DNA from: Acidimicrobiaceae bacterium
Lineage (GTDB): Bacteria > Actinomycetota > Acidimicrobiia > Acidimicrobiales > RAAP-2
Reading direction: 5' to 3'
Assembly: GCA_003151235.1 (NCBI GenBank)
Contig: PLWZ01000091.1
Span: 1 to 51,275, forward strand
DNA: 51,275 nt
Part shown: piece by piece, positions 1 through 7,464 of the stretch
Layout of the letters: each line of letters opens with the position of its first letter
Position numbering within the stretch: the first letter of the stretch is position 1
Made by a program: the position numbers and the translations under genes
The notes under the pieces: model-generated
What the model was told of the DNA's origin: nothing
The model's input: only the letters and a program-made list of their open reading frames with translations
The model's database searches: none

Positions 1-2
1 GA

Positions 3-539
3 AATGTGGGCTGGATCGCCGTCCATGCTGGGATCGCCGGAGGGGCGGCCGAGATCCTGATCCCCGAGGTCCCATTCTCACTTGATGAGGTGTGCGAGCG
101 ACTGCTGCAGCGCCATGGCGGGGATCAGTTCTTCTCCACCGTGGTGGTGGCCGAGGGAGCACATCCCAGAGACGGGGAGTCGGCCACTTCGTCCTGGAAC
201 TCGCAGGGGTCGGGAACCGCCGACCAGTTCGGTCACGTCCGCTTGGGCGGGATCGGGGCCTTCCTGGCCGAGGAGATCGAGCAACGAACGGGATACGAGT
301 CAAGGTCCACCGTGCTCGGCCATATTCAGCGTGGTGGGTCCCCTACGGCCTTCGATCGTGTTCTCGCCACCCGGTTCGGGGCCGCCGCCCTCGCTGCAGT
401 GCAAGACCACGACTTCGGAACCATGGTGGCGCTGCACGCCGGGGCGATCATCCGGATCCCATTGAGCGAGGCCGTCGGCAAGCCCAAGCAGGTCGATCCC
501 CACCTCTATGAGCAAGTGGCCGCCCTCTACCTCGGCTAG
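3..539 (+). CDS. pfkA: 6-phosphofructokinase, C-terminal part
   Basis: Phosphorylates fructose 6-phosphate to the 1,6-bisphosphate in glycolysis (cytosolic). The window cuts off the N-terminal half, so the ATP/PPi-binding residues that would separate an ATP-dependent from a PPi-dependent enzyme cannot be read. About 179 codons remain. The frame opens with NVGWIAVHAGIAGGA, the conserved strand after the missing active-site segment, and contains LGHIQRGGSPTAFDR at residues 102-116 counted from the GTG at base 6, the fructose 6-phosphate-binding signature of the family. GTG at base 6 is an internal valine, not a start. A weak hairpin lies 42 bases after the stop. Family assignment is secure; the phosphate donor is not. 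Confidence 0.93.
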   Translation, partial: NVGWIAVHAGIAGGAAEILIPEVPFSLDEVCERLLQRHGGDQFFSTVVVAEGAHPRDGESATSSWNSQGSGTADQFGHVRLGGIGAFLAEEIEQRTGYESRSTVLGHIQRGGSPTAFDRVLATRFGAAALAAVQDHDFGTMVALHAGAIIRIPLSEAVGKPKQVDPHLYEQVAALYLG

Positions 540-580
540 CGGTTAGCCCGGACGAGATGCCACGGCCCCACAGTGTCTGA

Positions 581-607
581 GGCACCCCACCCGAACGCGT
601 GGGTGCC
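581..607 (+). terminator. Possible pfkA terminator hairpin
   Basis: GGCACCC at 581-587 pairs with GGGTGCC at 601-607. After a bulged C, two more pairs extend the stem. It lies 42 bases after the pfkA stop. No T-run follows, so it is a weak candidate for an intrinsic terminator; it may be an RNA-stabilising hairpin or chance in GC-rich DNA. Confidence 0.3.
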
Positions 608-770
608 CTGTGCCCCGATCCAGACTTTCGCGAAACTCCGATGAAGCGTGAAGCCAGCCCATGGCCCTGTCGTTTCTCAGATTCGTCTTCGTCAGAATCT
701 TCTCCCTGGACGAGCCTGAGACAGGCCCGTGAGGGGCTCAGCCTCAGCTGCTCAGGACGCATCCCTAGCC

Positions 771-802
771 CTCAGGTGACACGGCAGAGGACGTCACCTG
801 AG
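771..802. repeat. Perfect 10-bp inverted repeat, 12-base spacer
   Basis: CTCAGGTGAC at 771-780 is the exact reverse complement of GTCACCTGAG at 793-802. No T-run follows. It lies in non-coding DNA between two convergent genes, so a transcript-end hairpin or a protein-binding site are both possible. Confidence 0.45.
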
Positions 803-1036
803 TCCAAAGGGCACTGTTGCATTGAGCCGCGCCACCCGAGGACGCCTCATGACTCCAAGTCAGACCGAATCTCCCAGTGCTCCCGAAGCTATTGAGGACC
901 AGCTGCGAAGCGGTGGACCCTGAAGGCCATTGTCATTGTTGAGGGGCACGACGCCATGTGGCGGAAACCGCACCGGTCACGGCGAGGTTCTGACGCCACC
1001 CTCGTGCAGGAGGACCCGTAGGCCGCCTCAGTACAA

Positions 1037-2053
1037 TCACTGGGGGTCAGCAGACGTGGTGTTTGTAAGCGCCGCCTCGTCTTGCGGACCCTGGCGCAGC
1101 AAGTCGAGCAGCACCTCGGGGTCGAATTCTCTGGGCTCCGTGGTACGCAGGAAGTCCCTCAGGATCTCGACGAAGCGGAGGGGCTCCTCCACGTGGGGGT
1201 AGTGGCCCACCCCCTCCATCACCTCCAACCTGCTGTTGGGGATGGCCTCGTGCGCTTGGTACGCATGGTCGACCGGAATGATCCTGTCGTGGTCACCCCA
1301 AACGATGAGCGTAGGCATGTGTGCGGTGAGGTAGAGGCGGTCTACGGCGCTCACCGACTGCCCACCCGGGTCGATCACGGACCGCACAGTACGGACGAAG
1401 GCGTGCCGGCTCTCGGCTTCCGTCAACGACTTGTAGGAGCGCCACATCTCCGCCGCCTGGGAGTTGCGGAAGCCTCGGCCGCCGAAGAGCCTTACGACCG
1501 GGTCCCCCCAGTTCCCCACAAATCCCGGGAACAGCGCCGGCATCACGTACTCGAACCCTGGCAGGGTGATGAGGCGGAGGATCCAGTTCACCTCGCGGCC
1601 CAAGCCGCCGGCGTCGACAAGTACCAGGCGCTCGCAACGCTCGGGGAACTGATAGGCGAACTGCATGGCCACTCCACCACCGAAGGATTGCCCGACCACG
1701 GTGGCCCGGTCGATGCCGAAGAGGTTGAGGAAGTCCCGCATGACGGTGGCGAGGTTGCCGAGCGAGTAGTCGCCCGGAGGTTTTTCCGACGCCCCGTGCC
1801 CGAGGAAGTCCGGGGCCAGCACCGTGTAGTCGCTCTCTAACAGCCTCATGGCGGGGACCCACGTAAGAGAGCTGCCGGCGATGCCGTGGAGCAGCAGCAG
1901 CACCGGGCCCTGACCACCACGGCGGTAGCCGATCTGGTGGCCGTGGATAGAGATGTATTCGACTGCGAACTCTTCTGTGGGGGTGATCTCCTTCATGGCC
2001 TCGATGGGTCCGTTGTCCCTGGCATGCCCGCCCGACGGTCGCACATTTGCCAT
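1037..2053 (-). CDS. Alpha/beta hydrolase
   Basis: A serine hydrolase of the alpha/beta fold, probably cytosolic; the substrate cannot be told from sequence. The oxyanion segment LLLLHGIAG is at residues 52-60, the nucleophile elbow GQSFGG at 121-126 (Ser123), an acidic residue follows in WGDHD near 254, and the catalytic His is in GVGHYPH near 283. At 338 residues it is a little longer than a minimal member, with a disordered N-terminus and a charged C-terminal tail. The ATG at 2053 gives the longest form; an internal ATG at 1996 (MKEITP) is equally reasonable because the fold starts after it. Two DosR-like boxes lie upstream at 2089-2129. The nearest relatives by motif are epoxide hydrolase, haloalkane dehalogenase and MhpC-like hydrolases. 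Confidence 0.88.
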   Translation of the reverse strand: MANVRPSGGHARDNGPIEAMKEITPTEEFAVEYISIHGHQIGYRRGGQGPVLLLLHGIAGSSLTWVPAMRLLESDYTVLAPDFLGHGASEKPPGDYSLGNLATVMRDFLNLFGIDRATVVGQSFGGGVAMQFAYQFPERCERLVLVDAGGLGREVNWILRLITLPGFEYVMPALFPGFVGNWGDPVVRLFGGRGFRNSQAAEMWRSYKSLTEAESRHAFVRTVRSVIDPGGQSVSAVDRLYLTAHMPTLIVWGDHDRIIPVDHAYQAHEAIPNSRLEVMEGVGHYPHVEEPLRFVEILRDFLRTTEPREFDPEVLLDLLRQGPQDEAALTNTTSADPQ

Positions 2054-2088
2054 GGTTCCATCATCCCGAGTTGGAGTTGGTTGCGTCG

Positions 2089-2104
2089 AGGGCCGAAGGT
2101 CCCT
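2089..2104 (-). promoter_or_regulatory. DosR/DevR-like box 1
   Basis: On the minus strand this reads AGGGACCTTCGGCCCT. It matches 11 of 14 positions of the mycobacterial DosR core GGGACTWWAGTCCC. It lies 36-51 bases upstream of the ATG at 2053 of the hydrolase gene, a plausible place for an activator. No DosR gene is in the window, so this is pattern resemblance only. Confidence 0.35.
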
Positions 2105-2115
2105 ATCTCATCAAC

Positions 2116-2129
2116 CGCCAAAGTCCCAA
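2116..2129 (-). promoter_or_regulatory. DosR/DevR-like half box 2
   Basis: On the minus strand this reads TTGGGACTTTGGCG. The left half matches the DosR half site TTSGGGACT apart from one base; the right half is degenerate. It is 11 bases from box 1, and paired boxes are common upstream of DosR-regulated genes in mycobacteria. Confidence 0.3.
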
Positions 2130-2326
2130 TCCCATCGCGTTCGGGTGCCAGTTCCGCCATCCAGGTTTGGTGGCGAGAACCTTCCATTTCGGAAATCGCC
2201 TGCCCCACACGTGCCGGTAGGGGTGCGACCTTCTATGCAGACGACACCTCCCAGTTCGACGCCTTCTGGTCATAGTGAAGTGTGAGTGGCGTCGGTACCA
2301 AGGAGTGGGAAGCGGCGCTGAAACAG

Positions 2327-2350
2327 GAAAGCGCCCCGAAGGGCGCTTTC
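2327..2350. terminator. Strong bidirectional hairpin terminator
   Basis: A perfect 10-bp stem (GAAAGCGCCC pairing with GGGCGCTTTC) closes a CGAA tetraloop. The A/T-rich outer end of the stem gives TTTC after the GC-rich part on each strand, and the minus strand continues into CTGTTTC. No gene of the window runs into it from close by on either side, so which transcript it ends is unclear. Confidence 0.65.
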
Positions 2351-2428
2351 TGCCTGGCCGACTCAAGCCGACCCAGTGATCGCAGCCTCCATCCGCCGAG
2401 GAGCGTTGTCAATAGGCTCTCAGAGGCA

Positions 2429-2635
2429 ATGACCGACCACTACGCCGACGCCGTCTTCTCCGAGCCCGGCCGGTGCTGGCGCACGGTTCACGACGGGAAG
2501 GGCTCAGGGCGCCCGACGTTCTGCGAGGAGCCCGTCGCGTGGGTCGGGACGACGAGACTCAAGGGCGGTAGGCGAATCCCGGTGTGGAGCTGTGAGGGGC
2601 ACCGAGAGGGAGTCGAAGGGGCAGAGGTGGCTTAG
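2429..2635 (+). CDS. Small Cys/His protein of unknown function
   Basis: A 68-residue protein that I do not recognise. Cys16, Cys32, Cys55 and His58 (in SCEGH) could form a zinc site. The frame stays open upstream to 2282, but that extension crosses the terminator hairpin at 2327-2350 and has unconvincing composition, so the ATG at 2429 (MTDHYADAV) is preferred. Its stop overlaps by four bases the end of the convergent gene at 2632-3021. It sits in a short group of unknown genes between a hydrolase and a tRNA, where acquired DNA is common. Real gene status is likely but not certain. Confidence 0.5.
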   Translation: MTDHYADAVFSEPGRCWRTVHDGKGSGRPTFCEEPVAWVGTTRLKGGRRIPVWSCEGHREGVEGAEVA

Positions 2636-3021
2636 TTCGGCGGGGGTTCCCGATGGTAGGCCCTGACCCTCTCCAGCGCCTCCCCGACTCCGGTTCTGCG
2701 TGCCTCAGATGCGACCCTCCAGTCTTCGTAGACCCTGTCGATCGAGAGCTTGCGAGTCACCACATAGCTCCAGCGGCGCGCCATCGACGAGTCGTCCGAG
2801 ACGAGAAACTCATCTAGTTCGCCCTCTGCCAGGCACTCGATCAGTCCCGAGATGATCTCTTCGGCCGCGTCGTCAGCTGGCCAGTCAACACGTTCGATGC
2901 CCTCGTGCATGACTCGGTTTAATTGACCGACGATCTCTGCCTCGGCGGCCGTGTCAGTGGTCTTTGCGGAGACTCCGAAGGACTTCCGTACCAGCCGCCA
3001 CGAAGCCTCGCTGTCTGTCAT
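2632..3021 (-). CDS. Hypothetical acidic protein, 129 residues
   Basis: No recognisable family. The protein is acidic and apparently all-helical, without signal peptide or membrane segment: residues 20-75 are rich in Glu, Asp and Ala and the C-terminus is rich in Arg. The ATG at 3021 (MTDSEASW) is the only good start. It ends tail-to-tail with the small Cys/His gene, sharing four bases. It lies directly downstream of the 3' end of tRNA-Pro, the usual side for integrated elements, but no integrase is present. Confidence 0.5.
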   Translation of the reverse strand: MTDSEASWRLVRKSFGVSAKTTDTAAEAEIVGQLNRVMHEGIERVDWPADDAAEEIISGLIECLAEGELDEFLVSDDSSMARRWSYVVTRKLSIDRVYEDWRVASEARRTGVGEALERVRAYHREPPPN

Positions 3022-3124
3022 GCCGCCCGGCCTCCTGCCCTACTTTCCGTCCTCGCCCAGCCAAGGAGGTCTGCCGGAGCCTGAAAGAACCGACCGAGCG
3101 GCTCACCACATGGCAGGCCCGGAT

Positions 3125-3145
3125 GTGTTGACAAAGTGTTGACAA
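3125..3145. repeat. Two copies of GTGTTGACAA, 11-base period
   Basis: GTGTTGACAA occurs at 3125-3134 and again at 3136-3145. The period of about one helical turn fits a dimeric or tandem protein-binding site. Each copy contains TTGACA, a -35 consensus, but no convincing -10 follows at 16-18 bases on the plus strand. It is 60 bases beyond the 3' end of tRNA-Pro. Confidence 0.4.
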
Positions 3146-3204
3146 GCCGGTCTGTCGGCGCTCGCTCGAAGCCGCCGTTAAGCCTCATACCAGGACTTCT
3201 TCAG

Positions 3205-3279
3205 TCGGGCTGGGGGGACTTGAACCCCCGACCTCTTGACCCCCAGTCAAGCGCGCTAACCAAGCTGCGCCACAGCCCG
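3205..3279 (-). tRNA. tRNA-Pro (anticodon GGG)
   Basis: The minus strand folds into a complete cloverleaf of 75 bases. The 7-bp acceptor stem is CGGGCTG with CAGCCCG, and the discriminator base is A. The anticodon stem CTTGA/TCAAG encloses the loop CTGGGGG, giving anticodon GGG, which reads CCC and CCU. The T arm is GGGGG-TTCAAGT-CCCCC. CCA is not encoded and must be added after transcription. Confidence 0.97.
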
Positions 3280-3362
3280 TGAAGATACGGAGCCTACTTT
3301 CTCTGCAGCCGGCCACGCCCTGCCCACGGTCGGTGACCGGAGCGATTCGAGGCGGTCGAACT

Positions 3363-4139
3363 TCAGAGGCTCCCGCCGCCGTCCAGCCTGATGGTGGTGC
3401 CCGTGCAGTAGGCGGAGGCGTCGGAAGCCAGGTACAGGGCCGCCCCGACGATGTCTTCGGGCTCGCCGATCCGGCCGAGCGGCATTCGGGCTCGAGCGAT
3501 CTCCTCCACACGCGATATATCGCCCCACGCCTTCGCGATATCGGTTCGGAATGCGCCACAGCGGATCGTGTTCACCCGGACCTTCGGACCGAACGAGCGC
3601 ATGAGTCCAACGGTCAGCGCTTCGAGCCCGGCCTTGGCCATTCCGTACGGGAGGGCGTCGGGCCCGGGCGATACGGCCGCTACCGAGGAGATGTTGATGA
3701 TGGAACCGCCCTCCCCCGCCGCCATTCGCTTCCCGACCAGCGCGCTCAGGCGGAACGGACCCTTCAGATTCGTTGCCAGGACCTTGTCGTAGAGAGCCTC
3801 GCTGACCTGGTCGAGCGCCGGGTACAGGGGCGACATGCCGGCGTTGTTGACCAGCACGTCGACCTGGCCGAACCGCTCGTACGCGGCCTCGACCAGCGCA
3901 TCGCAGTCATCCCAGTTGCTGACGTTCGCCGCGACTGCGAGTGCGTCGCGCCCGAAGTGTTCGGTGATTTCCGAAGCCACAGCCTCGCAAGCATCGAGCT
4001 TGCGGCTCGCGACCACGACGGACGCACCCGCTTGTGCGAAGGCACGGACCATGGCCGCCCCGAGTCCTCGGCTCCCTCCGGTTACCAATGCAACCCGGCC
4101 CAGCAGGGACACGTCTGGTGACGCGGTCACCCGTCGCAC
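3363..4139 (-). CDS. SDR family NAD(P)-dependent oxidoreductase
   Basis: A classical short-chain dehydrogenase/reductase of 258 residues. The nucleotide-binding TGGSRGLG is at 20-27, NNAG at 98-101, the catalytic Ser in NISSV near 151, and the YxxxK pair at Tyr165/Lys169 (YGMAK). The C-terminal substrate loop and GGGSL ending are typical. The Arg in the TGGSR segment leans towards NADPH, but SDR cofactor choice is hard to predict. The substrate is unknown; FabG-like ketoreductases are the closest general pattern. The ATG at 4139 is used, and a GTG at 4130 would also serve. It starts 27 bases after the stop of the amidase gene and may be cotranscribed with it. Confidence 0.9.
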   Translation of the reverse strand: MRRVTASPDVSLLGRVALVTGGSRGLGAAMVRAFAQAGASVVVASRKLDACEAVASEITEHFGRDALAVAANVSNWDDCDALVEAAYERFGQVDVLVNNAGMSPLYPALDQVSEALYDKVLATNLKGPFRLSALVGKRMAAGEGGSIINISSVAAVSPGPDALPYGMAKAGLEALTVGLMRSFGPKVRVNTIRCGAFRTDIAKAWGDISRVEEIARARMPLGRIGEPEDIVGAALYLASDASAYCTGTTIRLDGGGSL

Positions 4140-4166
4140 CCGCTGAACATTGAGCCGGTCGGGTCC

Positions 4167-5594
4167 CTACGCATGGACGGGGGGCCGCCGGTCCGCCCAC
4201 GGGCGAGCCTGTTCCAGTTGTGCGGAGAGGGAGATCAGCGTCTCCTCGTCGCCGTAGCGGCCGGCGAACTGCACCCCGATCGGCAACCCGGCGTCGTTCC
4301 AGTGCAGCGGCAGCGAAACCGCCGGTTGGCCGGACACGTTGAACGGCGGCGTGAACGGTACGAACGACGCGGCCCGGAACAGCCCGGCCAGCGGGTTGTC
4401 GGCCGGCGAGTCGAAGCTCCCGAGCTCGACGGGTGGCTCGCCGAGCGTCGGCGTCAGCAGCACGTCGATGTCCTCGAAGACGGCGGCCATGGTTCGGGCG
4501 ATCCTCTGCAGCTCCTGGACCGACTTCAGGTACTGGCCACCGTTGAGCGCACGCCCGATGCCGACCAGCGCCCAGGTGAGCGGCTCCACGTCCTCCTCGG
4601 TGGCGGTCCGGTCGAGCCGTTCCTCCCAGTCCCCCATGATCCAGGCGTTGCCGGCCGCCCAGACGTTGATGAAGTGGGCGGTGAACGTGTCGCCGTCCAC
4701 GCCCATGTCCACCGGCTCGACCCGGTGGCCGAGGCTCTCGCAGAGCGCCCCGGCGTCCTCGGTGGCCCGGACGCAGTCGGGATGGACCTCGACGTCGGTC
4801 GGGGCCGACGTGATGATCCCAATCCGCAGTGGGTCCGGTGTCTTGGCGCACGAGGCAAGGAACGAGGCGCCCCTGATCGGCGGCGCGTAGTACGGCTCAC
4901 CGGGGACAGGGGCCGAGATCGCGTCGAGCACCGCGGCGGTGTCGCGCACCGAGCGCGTGACCACGTGCTCGCAGACCAACCCCGCCATGGCGTCCCCGTA
5001 CAGGGGTGCCTGGGAGACCCGACCGCGAGTCGGTTTCAGCCCGACCAGCCCGCAGCAGGAGGCGGGGATCCTGATCGATCCCCCGCCGTCGTTGGCGTGC
5101 GCCACCGGGACGAGTCCGGCCGCCACCGCCGCGGCGGCGCCACCCGAGCTCCCCCCGGTGGTCCGGGTCGTGTCCCACGGGTTGTGGCTGGCCCCGAACC
5201 GTCGAGGTTCGGTCGTGGGCAGGATGGCGAACTCCGGCGTGTTGGTCTTGCCGCAGATGACAAAGCCGGCGTCCTTGAATCGCTTGGTGATCAGCTGGTC
5301 GGCGGGTGACCGGTAGTCGCCGGAAAGGTCGGTGCCCTCGCTGAACGGGGTCCCCTCCAACTCGGCCTGGAAGTCCTTCAAGAGGAACGGCACCCCCTTG
5401 AACGGGCCGTCCGGAAGGGTGCCGGCAGCGGTCTTCCTGGCCAGTTCGAAGAGAGGATGGATCACCGCGTTGAGCTCGGGGTTCAGGCGCTCGATCCGTT
5501 CGATCGCACCCTCGAGGAGCTCGGTCGGCGAGATCTCGCCGCTCTTCAGCCGTTCCGCCTGGGCAGTGGCATCGAGCCACCCAATGTCGGTCAT
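4167..5594 (-). CDS. Amidase (amidase signature family)
   Basis: Hydrolyses a carboxylic amide with a Ser-cisSer-Lys triad. Lys73 (in LLKDF), the Ser pair 149-150 (GGSSGG) and Ser173 (in [10 protein letters not shown]) mark the triad. The length of 475 residues is normal. The C-terminal half resembles the 6-aminohexanoate-cyclic-dimer hydrolase (NylA) group more than GatA, and no gatB or gatC lies nearby, so a role in tRNA amidation is unlikely. The ATG at 5594 ([10 protein letters not shown]) is preferred over the longer frame from 5645, which would run into the divergent small gene at 5651. Possibly cotranscribed with the downstream SDR gene. The true substrate is unknown. Confidence 0.9.
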   Translation of the reverse strand: MTDIGWLDATAQAERLKSGEISPTELLEGAIERIERLNPELNAVIHPLFELARKTAAGTLPDGPFKGVPFLLKDFQAELEGTPFSEGTDLSGDYRSPADQLITKRFKDAGFVICGKTNTPEFAILPTTEPRRFGASHNPWDTTRTTGGSSGGAAAAVAAGLVPVAHANDGGGSIRIPASCCGLVGLKPTRGRVSQAPLYGDAMAGLVCEHVVTRSVRDTAAVLDAISAPVPGEPYYAPPIRGASFLASCAKTPDPLRIGIITSAPTDVEVHPDCVRATEDAGALCESLGHRVEPVDMGVDGDTFTAHFINVWAAGNAWIMGDWEERLDRTATEEDVEPLTWALVGIGRALNGGQYLKSVQELQRIARTMAAVFEDIDVLLTPTLGEPPVELGSFDSPADNPLAGLFRAASFVPFTPPFNVSGQPAVSLPLHWNDAGLPIGVQFAGRYGDEETLISLSAQLEQARPWADRRPPVHA

Positions 5595-5650
5595 GTGGGC
5601 ACGGTACTGCGGCGGCGGCGCCCGGGCACCATGTGCGATCCTCACTGGTC

Positions 5651-5872
5651 ATGGCATCCGGGGTGATGGACAAGGGCGAGACCGTGGTGCTCGACGGTGG
5701 GCCGATGGACGGCCGGGAACACACGGCCGAGCCCGGTGTCGACGAGCTGGCGGTCGTCATGACTGACGGCCAGCAACATCGCTACGAACGGACCACAGCG
5801 AGCCAGGCGCTGCCCGGCGGACGAACCGCCCGAGTCTTTGCTTGGACGGGCCGTTACTTCGGGCCGAAATAG
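5651..5872 (+). CDS. Small conserved-looking protein, 73 residues
   Basis: Not assigned to a named family. The motif VVLDGGPMDGREH near residues 10-22, followed by two Tyr-containing strands and a C-terminal WTGRYFGPK, looks like a small all-beta domain; it has no signal peptide or membrane segment. The gene diverges from the amidase, with 56 bases between the chosen starts, so the two may share a promoter region. The frame is open from 5633, but that start would overlap the longest amidase frame. An ATG at 5666 (MDKGET) is an alternative. Likely a real gene from its balanced composition. Confidence 0.6.
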   Translation: MASGVMDKGETVVLDGGPMDGREHTAEPGVDELAVVMTDGQQHRYERTTASQALPGGRTARVFAWTGRYFGPK

Positions 5873-5883
5873 AGCCGATCTGC

Positions 5884-6087
5884 TCAGACGTGGTGGATGA
5901 CCCAGTCGATCCCCTGGTAGCCCCGCCACCCGAGATAGATGATGAAGGCGACCACCATCGCCTTGAAGTACCACGGGATGGGGCGGGGTGCGGGTTCGGT
6001 GAGCACCGTGCCGCACGTCGGGCAGGCGCCGGCCTCGTCGAGCTGATCGTCCTCGACCAGGTGGTCGCACTCGTCGCACCAGGCCAT
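5884..6087 (-). CDS. Zinc-ribbon protein with one membrane segment
   Basis: A 67-residue protein. Cys4/Cys7 (CDEC) and Cys22/Cys25 (CPTC) form a zinc-ribbon, followed after a Pro-rich hinge by one hydrophobic helix at about 40-56 (MVVAFIIYLGW). It is probably an inner-membrane protein with its ribbon in the cytosol. It starts 9 bases after the stop of der and is likely read in the same transcript. Function is unknown; small ribbon-TM proteins are frequent in Actinobacteria beside housekeeping genes. Confidence 0.75.
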   Translation of the reverse strand: MAWCDECDHLVEDDQLDEAGACPTCGTVLTEPAPRPIPWYFKAMVVAFIIYLGWRGYQGIDWVIHHV

Positions 6088-6096
6088 GGACGACCC

Positions 6097-7464
6097 TCAG
6101 CGCCCGCCGATGCGCACGCGCAACTTGATCGGCGTAGGGCCGAGATCGAACCGCTCTCGGATCTGGTGCTCCACGTAGCGGAGGTAGTCGGCCGACATCC
6201 TCGCGGTCGCGAACAGCGTGAAGGTCGGCGGGTCGGCCGCACCCTGGACGCCATAGCGGATGCGGGCTCGCGGGGCGGGGTGCTTCGCTTGCAGGTCTCG
6301 CAGGGCGCGGTTGAGCGCGCCGGTCGGAATGCGGGTGTGATACGCCGCCACGGCCTCGTGCACTGCCGGGAGGACCTTGTGGACGTTGCGGCCGGACTTG
6401 GCCGAGATACGGAGCACCGGTGCCTCACCGAGGAACGCCAACCGGTCCCCCACGCCGGCCAGCACGTCCTCGCGGTCCTCGGTCGCGACCAGGTCCCACT
6501 TGTTGAGCACCACTACGGACGGACACCCGGCCACCCCCACCCGCTCGGCCAATCGCTGGTCCTGGTGCGTCGCGCCGACGGTCGCGTCGATGACCAGCAG
6601 GGCGATGTCGGCCCCGTCCAACGCGTCGAGGGCTCGGAGCACCGAATGGTGTTCGGTCCCGTAGTCGGTCCGCGCGGGCCGTCGCATCCCGGCGGTGTCG
6701 ACGAAACAGAACTTCCCCTCTGCGGTCTCGATCACCGTGTCGACCGCGTCACGCGTGGTGCCGGGCATGTCGTGGACGATCGAGCGCTCTTCTCCTACGA
6801 GCCGGTTGAAGAGCGTCGACTTCCCGGCGTTTGGTCTCCCGACCAGCGCGACCCGGGGGATGTCGATCTCGCCCTTCGATTCATCGAGACCGGAGTCGTC
6901 GACGGCGTCGACCGCCGGCAGGAGGCGCACGACCTCGTCAAGGAGGTCACCGGTCCCCCGGCCGTGCAGCGCGCTGATCGGCCACGGGTCGCCCAGACCG
7001 AGGGAGACCAGGTCCCACGCGCTCGCCTCCCGGTTTGTGTCGTCGACCTTGTTGGCGACGAGCAGCACCGGCGGCCCGAGGCGCTTCACCAGGCGGGCGA
7101 TCTCGAGGTCCTCGTCGGTCACCCCGACCATGACGTCGGTCACCATCAAGACGACGTCGGCGTCCGCCAACGCCCGTTCGGACTGGCCGGACACCTTGAT
7201 CGTCAGCTCATCGCCGCGCCCGAGCCACCCACCGGTGTCGATCAGGGTGAAGCCCACCCCGTTCCACTCGGCATCGAGGGCCTTGCGGTCGCGGGTGACG
7301 CCGGGCTCGCTTTCGACGACCGCAGCCCTCCGGCCGACGATCCGGTTGACCAGTGTCGACTTGCCGACGTTCGGGCGCCCCGCGACCACGACGACCGGCG
7401 TCCGGGTGGACCGCTCGTGGGTGAGCTCGCTCGTTGCGGGTCCGGCGCCCTCGGTGAGGCTCAC
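6097..7464 (-). CDS. der: Ribosome assembly GTPase Der (EngA)
   Basis: An essential GTPase for maturation of the 50S ribosomal subunit. It has the family's hallmark of two G domains in tandem: P-loop GRPNVGKST at 29-37 and a second, GRPNAGKST, near 213. DTGG and DTAG (G3) and NKVD and NKWD (G4) are present in each. The C-terminal KH-like domain follows, ending in KLRVRIGGR. The length of 455 residues is normal, with a short N-terminal extension. The GTG start at 7464 overlaps the TGA of the upstream radical SAM gene as GTGA, so the two are translationally coupled. Confidence 0.97.
   Translation of the reverse strand: MSLTEGAGPATSELTHERSTRTPVVVVAGRPNVGKSTLVNRIVGRRAAVVESEPGVTRDRKALDAEWNGVGFTLIDTGGWLGRGDELTIKVSGQSERALADADVVLMVTDVMVGVTDEDLEIARLVKRLGPPVLLVANKVDDTNREASAWDLVSLGLGDPWPISALHGRGTGDLLDEVVRLLPAVDAVDDSGLDESKGEIDIPRVALVGRPNAGKSTLFNRLVGEERSIVHDMPGTTRDAVDTVIETAEGKFCFVDTAGMRRPARTDYGTEHHSVLRALDALDGADIALLVIDATVGATHQDQRLAERVGVAGCPSVVVLNKWDLVATEDREDVLAGVGDRLAFLGEAPVLRISAKSGRNVHKVLPAVHEAVAAYHTRIPTGALNRALRDLQAKHPAPRARIRYGVQGAADPPTFTLFATARMSADYLRYVEHQIRERFDLGPTPIKLRVRIGGR

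Larger units (their letters stand above)
540..1036. other. Intergenic stretch without a recognisable gene
   Basis: Nearly 500 bases lie between the end of pfkA and the convergent end of the alpha/beta hydrolase gene. The short open frames here (for example 599-895) are rich in Ser, Arg and Pro, resemble no protein I recognise and lack a good ribosome-binding site. Two inverted repeats are visible (581-607 and 771-802). I see no tRNA or CRISPR structure. Confidence 0.6.
2054..2428. other. Intergenic region with DosR-like boxes and a terminator
   Basis: This 375-base stretch separates the divergent hydrolase gene from a small plus-strand gene. It holds two GGGAC-type boxes (2089-2129) and a strong hairpin (2327-2350). 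Small frames overlapping it are not convincing. The hairpin falls inside the long version (from 2282) of the following open frame, which argues that the long version is not translated. Confidence 0.55.

Noticed and set aside
2040..2165. tRNA-Leu-like stretch on the minus strand (TGGCGGAACTGGCA)
   Set aside because: The D-arm resemblance is not followed by an anticodon stem, a T arm or an acceptor match, so no tRNA can fold; the GGGAC boxes explain part of it better.
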